This document shows, piece by piece, positions 58,515-64,000 of a stretch of DNA of 64,000 nt (positions are counted from its first letter, which is position 1; every line of letters starts with the position of its first letter). A model generated the notes under the pieces. The model ran no database searches. It was not told the DNA's origin and saw only the letters and a list, made by a program, of their open reading frames with translations. The stretch is taken from NCBI RefSeq assembly GCF_026627445.1, contig NZ_JAPNLJ010000018.1:62001-126000 (forward strand). The letters are read 5' to 3'. The stretch is from Streptomyces sp. H27-H1 (GTDB lineage: Bacteria; Actinomycetota; Actinomycetes; Streptomycetales; Streptomycetaceae). The position numbers and the translations under genes are program-made.

Positions 58515-58571
58515 CGGGGAGATCGAGCAGGGGCGGACCTGTGGCGGAACGCGGCCGGTGGCGGAACGCGC

Positions 58572-59192
58572 TCAGTGGATGCGGCGGATGTCGCGGCGGC
58601 GCAGGGCGAAGCCGAGACCGACCAGCCCGCCGAGGACGAGCCCCGCGCCGACGCCCAGTTCCAGGGGATCGAGCCCGGCCACGCTGCCACCGAGACCGCC
58701 ACGGACACCGAGGACGGTGCTGCGCGAAGCACCCGTACCGGTGCCGGCGCTGGCCCCCGTACTCCTGCCGGTTCCCACGCCGGCGCTCGTCCGGGAACCG
58801 ACCGTGGAGCTGGTCGTGGGCTTGCCGGTGCCGCCCGTGATGGTGAGGTCGGCCGAGCCGGTCTCGCCCGCGCAGGTGAAGGAGACGGAGTACTGGGCTC
58901 CGCGCCGCGCGTCCCGGTCCACGGTGACCCGTGCGGTCTTGCCCCGGTCGATGCTCACGGTGTCGAAGACACCGGAGGAGACGGTGGCGAAGGCGGCGTT
59001 GCAGCCGGTGACGGACAGCACCACTTGGCCGCCGGGGGCGACCGTCGAGGGGGTGATGGCGAAACCGAACGAGGTGATGGGCGCGGCTTCGGCCGCGCTC
59101 GCTGCGGGCGCGGCGACCGCGCCGAAGACGAGGAGGGCGCCCGCAGCGGCGGCGCCCAACAGGGCTGTGGGGGAGGTGCGTATCGCGCCCAT
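58572..59192 (-). CDS. secreted surface protein with C-terminal GG-L-GGS motif and membrane helix
   Basis: 206 residues. Signal peptide (~1-33). Mature part: FGFAITPSTVAPGGQVVLSV and YSVSFTCAGETGSADLTI, again a beta-sandwich look with two Cys (VTGCNAA, FTCAGE), then a long Ser/Thr/Gly linker (~125-160). The end is GGLGGSVAGLDPLEL, a hydrophobic run and LRRRDIRR. Layout equals that of the protein at 57921, convergent to it. No LPxTG is visible. ATG at 59192. Confidence 0.8.
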   Translation of the reverse strand: MGAIRTSPTALLGAAAAGALLVFGAVAAPAASAAEAAPITSFGFAITPSTVAPGGQVVLSVTGCNAAFATVSSGVFDTVSIDRGKTARVTVDRDARRGAQYSVSFTCAGETGSADLTITGGTGKPTTSSTVGSRTSAGVGTGRSTGASAGTGTGASRSTVLGVRGGLGGSVAGLDPLELGVGAGLVLGGLVGLGFALRRRDIRRIH

Positions 59193-59333
59193 GGTTGATT
59201 CTCCGGATCCCCGAGGAGCAGCCGCGGAACGGTTTCCGCACGTGGGGTGTCGTGCGCCTCGATGTCCGCCACGCTAGGTCCGGGCGCGGTGACCCGCGAT
59301 CAGGAACGGGCGAATGGGGCATAGCGGTAGGCC

Positions 59334-59396
59334 AAACCGGGGACCGGGGCCCCACCCCCGGTTTGCCGGGGCCCGACGGATTGCGGCCGGGCCCCG
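59334..59396 (-). terminator. double hairpin after the DUF4239 gene
   Basis: AAACCGGGG/CCCCGGTTT (59334-59342, 59356-59364) and CGGGGCCCG/CGGGCCCCG (59367-59375, 59388-59396), two perfect 9-bp stems in tandem. The first begins 18 nt downstream of the DUF4239 stop. Confidence 0.7.
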
Positions 59397-59414
59397 ACGG
59401 GAAGCGGGGCGGGG

Positions 59415-60185
59415 TCAGTCGCCCCGGCCCAGATGCGGGAACTGCGAGAAGAACGGCTCGGCGGTGGCGGCGATGCCCCGGCCGAAGGGCGCGTCGAAGT
59501 CCCAGATGAGGAACAGCAGGAACGCGATCAGCGCACTGAACAGCCCTGCCAGCAGCAGTTCCCGGAACGAGCGCCTGATCTGCAGGGTGAAGATCAGCCC
59601 CACGGTCACCAGGGCCCCGATGATCAGGCCGAACCAGACCACCCCGGGCATGGTGGCGCCGGCGCTCTGGCCGCGCGCGTTGCGCGCGTCGTCGACCACG
59701 GCGACCTGGTCCACGAGCGGCTGGTACGCCTGGCCCTCGTGGTCGGTCCGCGGTTCGTAGTCCGTCACATCGCGGCGGATGCGTTCCAGCAGCTCCCCGC
59801 TGCGGTCCGTCAGCTCGCCGTTCTCGGCCATCTCCTTCCATTCGGTGTCCACGACGTAGCTCACATAGGCGTCCACATCGGATCTGATCTTCTTGCGCAC
59901 GTCGGCCGGATAGACCTCGGAGCGGACGCTGATCTCGTGCAGGGCCTGCGATTCCTGGCGCACGTACTCCTGGGCGGCCCCACGGCCCTCCCAGACGCCG
60001 GCGATCGCCAGGCCCAGCACGATCGCGTAGATCACGCCGATCATCATCGTCATGTACTCGATGACGTCCGGGGTCTCACTGGGATCGTCGTCCTCACCGA
60101 TCCGGCGCTGGTTGAAGAAGGCGATGGACAGCACCACGGCGCACGCCGCGGCCATCGCCAGGGACAGGACGAGCCATTCCGACAA
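59415..60185 (-). CDS. DUF4239 family membrane protein
   Basis: 256 residues: SEWLVLSLAMAAACAVVLS is the first membrane helix, DVIEYMTMMIGVIYAIVLGL the second, a ~120-residue charged helical region follows (VRQESQALHEISVRSEVYPA), and two more helices end the protein (VVWFGLIIGALVTVGLIF; LLLAGLFSALIAFLLFLIW). This is the DUF4239 arrangement; function unknown. TTG at 60185 was chosen because GGGAG stands 5 nt upstream; the TTG at 60197 is the longer option. Probably transcribed with the gene at 60226 upstream (40-nt gap). Confidence 0.85.
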   Translation of the reverse strand: MSEWLVLSLAMAAACAVVLSIAFFNQRRIGEDDDPSETPDVIEYMTMMIGVIYAIVLGLAIAGVWEGRGAAQEYVRQESQALHEISVRSEVYPADVRKKIRSDVDAYVSYVVDTEWKEMAENGELTDRSGELLERIRRDVTDYEPRTDHEGQAYQPLVDQVAVVDDARNARGQSAGATMPGVVWFGLIIGALVTVGLIFTLQIRRSFRELLLAGLFSALIAFLLFLIWDFDAPFGRGIAATAEPFFSQFPHLGRGD

Positions 60186-60225
60186 GATGACTCCCAATCG
60201 ATTACGGGGTTGGAATGCGCGGGCT

Positions 60226-60993
60226 CTAGCGCGGGCGAAGCGCGACGATCGCGAGCACCGCGGGGATCGCGGTCATCAAGGTGAAGGTCACCGGTGAGAT
60301 GTGGTGCTCGACCGGCTTGCGGACCGCCGCGTGGTACATGGGGCGCGCGACCGGCTTCTTGGGCGCGGCCGCGGTGATCACCTCGGGCGGCGCCGGCGGT
60401 GCGGGTGGCTTCGGGGCGGGTTTCGGGGCCGGCTCGGGCACCGGCTTGGGCACTGGCTTCGGGGCCGGGGGAGCGGGGGCCGGGCGTACGGGAGGCGGTG
60501 CCGGTTCGGGGGGCTTCGGCACCGGCGTCGGAGCGGGAGGTGGCGGGGGTGGCGGCGGCGTCGGGGTGGGCGTCGGCTTCGGGGGTGGCGGCGGAGGGGG
60601 TTTGGGCGTGGGCTTGGGCGGGCACGGCGGGGGAGGCGGCGGCGGGCAGGGAGGATGCCCATGGTGGCCTCCGCCGTGGTGGCCCCCTGGGCCGTGATGG
60701 TGGCCGTGACCGGGGATTCCGTTCCCGCCCGGTCCCCCGTGGTTGCCGCGATCGCCCTGGCTGCCCCGGTTGCCGTAGTCGCCCGGGCGGCCCGGTTCGC
60801 CGTGACGTCCGCCACCTCGGATGCCCCCGGCCGCACCGCCGAAGGCGGTCGCGGCCGCCCTGACGGCGCCCGCCCCGTCGTCGGCGTCGATCGTCGCGTA
60901 TGCGCTGCTATCGGCCATGGCCGGTGTCGCGGACAGCGCCGCCCACAGGAGGACCGGGACTGCCAGCAGGCGCCTGGAAGAGGCTCTTTTCAC
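60226..60993 (-). CDS. secreted low-complexity protein: Gly-rich, His-rich and Pro-rich segments, C-terminal membrane helix
   Basis: 255 residues. Signal peptide (~1-27). Then YGNRGSQGDRGNHGGPGG, a collagen-like Gly-x-x stretch (~60-90); a His/Gly cluster (GHGHHHGPGGHHGGGHHGHPP, 20 residues around 95); a long Pro/Lys-rich segment (~112-205); and a C-terminal hydrophobic helix ending in ALRPR. Such proteins may stand in the wall; the His cluster may bind metal. GTG at 60993 lacks a Shine-Dalgarno. The Pro-rich stretch is spelled with a biased codon set, so length variation between strains is likely. Confidence 0.7.
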   Translation of the reverse strand: MKRASSRRLLAVPVLLWAALSATPAMADSSAYATIDADDGAGAVRAAATAFGGAAGGIRGGGRHGEPGRPGDYGNRGSQGDRGNHGGPGGNGIPGHGHHHGPGGHHGGGHHGHPPCPPPPPPPCPPKPTPKPPPPPPPKPTPTPTPPPPPPPPAPTPVPKPPEPAPPPVRPAPAPPAPKPVPKPVPEPAPKPAPKPPAPPAPPEVITAAAPKKPVARPMYHAAVRKPVEHHISPVTFTLMTAIPAVLAIVALRPR

Positions 60994-61306
60994 CCGGGGA
61001 TCATGGGGTCGCGCGCGCTCGCGCGAGGGACGGTTGACCTCGGTTCGCCTGAACGGGTGAGGCTTTGGCTACAGAGGTTTGAGCCAGTTTTGGATCGTGA
61101 CCGATCGCTCACCGACCTTTTCCTAAAAGGTATTTGTCGGTTTCGGTCAATGTCAGGGCGTAGCTCGCCCGGCCTTTGGCGTGTGACGAAGAACGGATCG
61201 CCAATTTCCGCTTTTGCTCGCTCCGTTGGGCAATGATCAGTACATTCGGCTCGGACAGGAGTCCGACCCGTCCGGACCGCTGCAGGATCAAGGTTTGGAG
61301 ACCCCG
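60994..61306. other. 313-nt divergent intergenic region
   Basis: No coding frame supported. It contains ACCTTTT-CCT-AAAAGGT (61115-61131), a perfect 7-bp-arm palindrome in an A/T-rich patch unusual for this chromosome, and TTGGGC...TACATT near 61230-61250 as a loose promoter candidate. TGGAG at 61296-61300 is the Shine-Dalgarno of the methyltransferase gene. Confidence 0.5.
61115..61131. promoter_or_regulatory. A/T-rich palindrome in the divergent gap
   Basis: ACCTTTTCCTAAAAGGT has perfect 7-bp arms with centre CCT. It stands out in base composition and may be a regulator site for either divergent gene. Confidence 0.4.
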
Positions 61307-62137
61307 ATGGAGCGCCCCTCCTGGGCCCCGCCAGGCATCGACATATCGGTGCCGAGCGTGTCCCGCATCTACGATTACTACCTGGGCGGCTCCCACAATT
61401 TCGAGGTCGACAGGCAGGCGGCCCGTCGGGCCATGGAATTCCTGCCGGGCTTGCCCAAGATCATGCAGGCCAACCGGGCATTCATGCGCCGTGCCGTCCG
61501 CTACGCCGTCTCCGAGGGCGTGACGCAGTTCCTCGACATCGGCTCCGGCATCCCCACCTTCGGCAACGTCCACGAGGTCGCCCAGGCCGCCAGCCCCGAG
61601 GCGCGCGTGGTCTACGTCGACCACGACCCGGTGGCCGTCGCCCACAGCCAGGCCGTCCTGGCCGGCACCGTCCGGACCGGGGTCGTCGCCGCCGACCTGC
61701 GCAAGCCCCAGGACATCCTGTCCGCGCCCGAGATCGGGCAGGTCCTCGATCTGAGCCGTCCGGTCGCCCTGATGCTGGTCGCCGTCCTGCACTTCATGGA
61801 GGACGCGGACGATCCCTACACCGCCGTCGCCCAGCTGCGCGACGCGCTGGCCCCCGGCAGCCTGCTGATCCTCACGCACGCCTCGTACGGGGGGATCCCG
61901 ATCTCGGAGGAGGTCGCCGGCGGCGCCGTCGGCGTCTACCGGGACATCCGCAACCCGCTCGTCATGCGGGACGCGGAGCAGATCCGGCGCTTCTTCGACG
62001 GCTTCGGCCTGATCGAGCCGGGGCTGGTGTCGATGCCCGACTGGCGGCCCGACACCACCGGTGGGCCGGAGGGCGATGCCCCGGGCGAGGACCCGTACGC
62101 CTTCTCGGGCTTCGCCGGCGTGGGACGCAAGGCGTGA
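61307..62137 (+). CDS. DUF574 SAM-dependent methyltransferase-like protein
   Basis: 276 residues. ISVPSVSRIYDYYLGGSHNF near the start, NRAFMRRAVRYAVSEGV, FLDIGSGIPTFGNVHEVAQ (SAM loop, ~75) and VVYVDHDPVAVAHSQA (~103) are the hallmarks of the PF04672 methyltransferases. These are numerous in actinomycetes and their substrates are mostly unknown. ATG at 61307 has TGGAG 6 nt upstream. The stop overlaps the GTG of the PAS-GGDEF-EAL gene by 4 nt, so the two are coupled. Confidence 0.92.
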   Translation: MERPSWAPPGIDISVPSVSRIYDYYLGGSHNFEVDRQAARRAMEFLPGLPKIMQANRAFMRRAVRYAVSEGVTQFLDIGSGIPTFGNVHEVAQAASPEARVVYVDHDPVAVAHSQAVLAGTVRTGVVAADLRKPQDILSAPEIGQVLDLSRPVALMLVAVLHFMEDADDPYTAVAQLRDALAPGSLLILTHASYGGIPISEEVAGGAVGVYRDIRNPLVMRDAEQIRRFFDGFGLIEPGLVSMPDWRPDTTGGPEGDAPGEDPYAFSGFAGVGRKA

Positions 62138-64000
62138 GACTGCCCGCGCAGACGGCGGGCGAGACGGTCGCGGGCGACACGGCCGCGCCGCACGGCGGTC
62201 TGGAAGACCGGATCGGACGGTTCGCGACCATCTGGGGGAGAGCGATCTTCCCGGTCACCGCGACCTCGCTCACCCGCGCCGAGTTCGAACGCCACCTCGT
62301 GCCGCTCACCCGCACCCTCGTCGACGCCCTGCGCGCCCGGCCCTTCGACTCCTCCGCCGGCCAGCGGGTCGGGCAGGAACTCGTGGCGGTCCACTGCACC
62401 GACCCGGAGGCACTGGCCGGCACGCTGGGCGTCGTCGAGTCGTACCTGGTGCTGTACTGCGGTCCGGGCGGCCCCGACGCCGAGAGCGTCGAGGGAACCG
62501 AGGAGTACCGGTCCCGCTGCGCCCGCCTCCAGCACGGCATCGCCGCCGGATTCGCCCGCGCACTGCGCGAGCGCACCCTCAAGGAGCAGGAGGCCATCGC
62601 CCGCTCCGCTCTGACCGCCCGTATAGACGCCCAGCAGGCGCTGCACGCGAGCGAGGAACGCTTCCGGGCGGTCTTCGAGGGGGCGGCCATCGGGATCGGC
62701 ATCGCCGACCTGGAGGGCAACGTCCTGGAGATCAACGACGCGCTGCTCCAGATGTTCGGCGGCATGGACGGGCACGTCCGGGGCCGCAACGTCAGCGAAT
62801 GGAGCCACCCCGACGACACCCCGCACGTCTGGCGGATGTACGGGGAGCTCGTGCGCGGCGAACGCGAGAGCTACCGCGTCGAGAAGCCGTACTACCGGCA
62901 CGACGGGACCGTGCTGTGGACCAACCTGACGGTCTCGCTGCTGCGTGACGCCGGGGGCGTGCCGCAGTACCAGCTGGCCCTGATGGAGGACACCACCGAG
63001 CGCCGGCTGCTGAACCTGCGCCTGCGCTACGAAGCCACCCACGACGCACTGACGGGCCTGCCCAACCGGACGCTCTTCTTCGAACGCCTCGCGAAGGCCT
63101 TGAGCGGCGCCGGCGGCTCCCGCTTCGGCCTCTGCTACCTGGATCTCGACGGTTTCAAGGCGGTCAACGACAGCCTCGGCCACTCTGCCGGCGACCGGCT
63201 GCTGGTCGAGGTCGCCGACCGGCTCCAGAGCTGCGCGACCGGACCGGGCGAGGTGGTCGCCCGGCTCGGCGGCGACGAGTTCGTGGCGCTGACCACCGGC
63301 CCCGACACCGAGGAGAAGGCCACCGAACTCGCCGTCCGGATCCTCTCCGCCCTCTCCGTCCCGATCCGGCTGGACGGCCGTGAGCTGACTGTCCGGGGCA
63401 GCATCGGCATCGTCGAGGGCCCCGCGCGTGAGCGCACCCCCGCGGAGGTCCTGCGCAGCGCCGACATCACGATGTACCGGGCCAAGGCGGCCGGCGGCAA
63501 CCGCTTCGAGTTCGCCGACGCCGCGGCCGACGCGCGAGCGATCACCCGGCACGGGCTGACCAACGCCCTCCCGGCGGCGCTGGAACGCGGCGAGTTCTTC
63601 ATCGAGTACCAGCCGCTGGTCCACATGCACGACGGCAGCGTGCACGGCGCCGAGGCGCTGGTGCGCTGGTCGCACCCGCAGCACGGTGTACTCGGTCCCG
63701 ACCGGTTCATTCCGCTTGCCGAACGCACCGGGCTGATCGTGCCGCTCGGCCACTGGGTCCTGGAGGAGTCCGTCCGCCAGGCCCGCGCCTGGCAGCACCA
63801 AAAGGGCGGCGCCACCCTGCGGATCAACGTCAACCTGTCGCCGACCCAGCTGCACCACCCCGGTCTGGTCGCCGACACGATCCGCGTCCTGGAGTCCTCG
63901 GGCCTGTCTCCGGGCGCACTGTGCCTGGAGGTGACCGAGTCGGCCCTGATCGGCGCCGACGACGAACTCCTCGAACCGTTGCGCCGGCTCGCCGCCCTGG
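62134..64000 (+). CDS. PAS-GGDEF-EAL cyclic-di-GMP protein (3' end outside window)
   Basis: 622 codons are visible and the frame runs off the right edge. Order: an N-terminal helical region (~1-165, EFERHLVPLTRTLVDALRA), PAS (~172-285, FRAVFEGAAIGIGIADLEG), GGDEF (~300-460; DALTGLPNRTLFFERL, YLDLDGFKAVND, RLGGDEFVAL with an intact active site), then EAL (from ~480; GAEALVRWSHPQHGVLG, intact Glu-Ala-Leu). Diguanylate cyclase and phosphodiesterase modules together resemble Streptomyces RmdA-type proteins; c-di-GMP delays sporulation through BldD. The GTG at 62134 overlaps the methyltransferase stop. Confidence 0.93.
   Translation, partial: MRLPAQTAGETVAGDTAAPHGGLEDRIGRFATIWGRAIFPVTATSLTRAEFERHLVPLTRTLVDALRARPFDSSAGQRVGQELVAVHCTDPEALAGTLGVVESYLVLYCGPGGPDAESVEGTEEYRSRCARLQHGIAAGFARALRERTLKEQEAIARSALTARIDAQQALHASEERFRAVFEGAAIGIGIADLEGNVLEINDALLQMFGGMDGHVRGRNVSEWSHPDDTPHVWRMYGELVRGERESYRVEKPYYRHDGTVLWTNLTVSLLRDAGGVPQYQLALMEDTTERRLLNLRLRYEATHDALTGLPNRTLFFERLAKALSGAGGSRFGLCYLDLDGFKAVNDSLGHSAGDRLLVEVADRLQSCATGPGEVVARLGGDEFVALTTGPDTEEKATELAVRILSALSVPIRLDGRELTVRGSIGIVEGPARERTPAEVLRSADITMYRAKAAGGNRFEFADAAADARAITRHGLTNALPAALERGEFFIEYQPLVHMHDGSVHGAEALVRWSHPQHGVLGPDRFIPLAERTGLIVPLGHWVLEESVRQARAWQHQKGGATLRINVNLSPTQLHHPGLVADTIRVLESSGLSPGALCLEVTESALIGADDELLEPLRRLAAL

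Overview
The window is high-GC actinobacterial chromosome (roughly 70-75% G+C by eye). GTG and TTG starts are common, many genes overlap by 4 nt (GTGA/ATGA), and the content (SpoIIE phosphatase with its own ATPase domain, LysX, class F sortase, DUF574 methyltransferase, PAS-GGDEF-EAL protein, Rpf/LysM/M23 cell-wall enzyme, aldehyde of GH27 and GH89 glycosidases) fits Streptomyces or a close relative. I see no rRNA, tRNA, CRISPR array, insertion sequence, phage gene or classical biosynthetic cluster. It reads as core or near-core chromosome with some accessory pieces and two decayed genes.

Layout. 1-9.7 kb: end of an FAD monooxygenase, DHFR-like reductase, 3-hydroxyisobutyryl-CoA hydrolase, VOC protein with divergent TetR and a good operator between them, SDR, cytochrome P450, a membrane esterase with a small membrane protein behind a Rex-type operator, and a CYTH-like protein coupled to an SbcD/YhaO-like phosphoesterase. 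9.7-18.4 kb: membrane molybdenum oxidoreductase, then a two-gene glycosidase operon (alpha-galactosidase, alpha-N-acetylglucosaminidase) divergent from a TetR gene, a threonine-dehydratase-like enzyme and a universal stress protein. 18.4-22.5 kb: small membrane and lipoproteins, a broken universal stress gene, the fossil 3' end of an ABC sugar ATPase gene, a DUF4328 membrane protein and a hydrolase. 22.8-31.6 kb: 2,4-dienoyl-CoA reductase, thioesterase plus MFS exporter, DeoR regulator divergent from galT-galK (no galE), panD, GNAT and an Asp/Glu-racemase-like protein.

31.8-43.5 kb: 6-phosphogluconate dehydrogenase, Rpf-LysM-M23 protein overlapping antisense with a long DMT transporter ORF, an unusual zinc-ribbon SDR, two tiny coupled ORFs, an NAD-epimerase, the convergent operon YndJ-DUF1990-lipase maturation factor under paired perfect palindromes, and a DUF6777-type lipoprotein. 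43.5-52.4 kb: SpoIIE phosphatase, hypothetical protein, Fpg/Nei glycosylase, ECF sigma factor without an adjacent anti-sigma gene, CapA-type lipoprotein, second DUF4328 gene, universal stress protein. 52.4-64 kb: LysX, Tat-exported polysaccharide deacetylase, class F sortase with two secreted proteins that share a Gly-Gly-x-Gly-Gly-Ser motif before a C-terminal membrane helix, DUF4239 protein, a His/Gly/Pro-rich surface protein, and a DUF574 methyltransferase translationally coupled to a PAS-GGDEF-EAL protein that runs off the end.

The cell-envelope theme is strongest from 52 to 61 kb (lipid lysinylation, deacetylase, sortase, candidate sortase substrates). The most attractive leads are the sortase locus with its shared C-terminal motif, the paired TTGAAC-N2-GTTCAA sites before yndJ, the Rex-type operator, the conserved promoter-hairpin leaders of the two DUF4328 genes, and the coupled 39/58-residue ORFs near 37.7 kb. 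All functions are inferred from reading the sequence; no database search was run.
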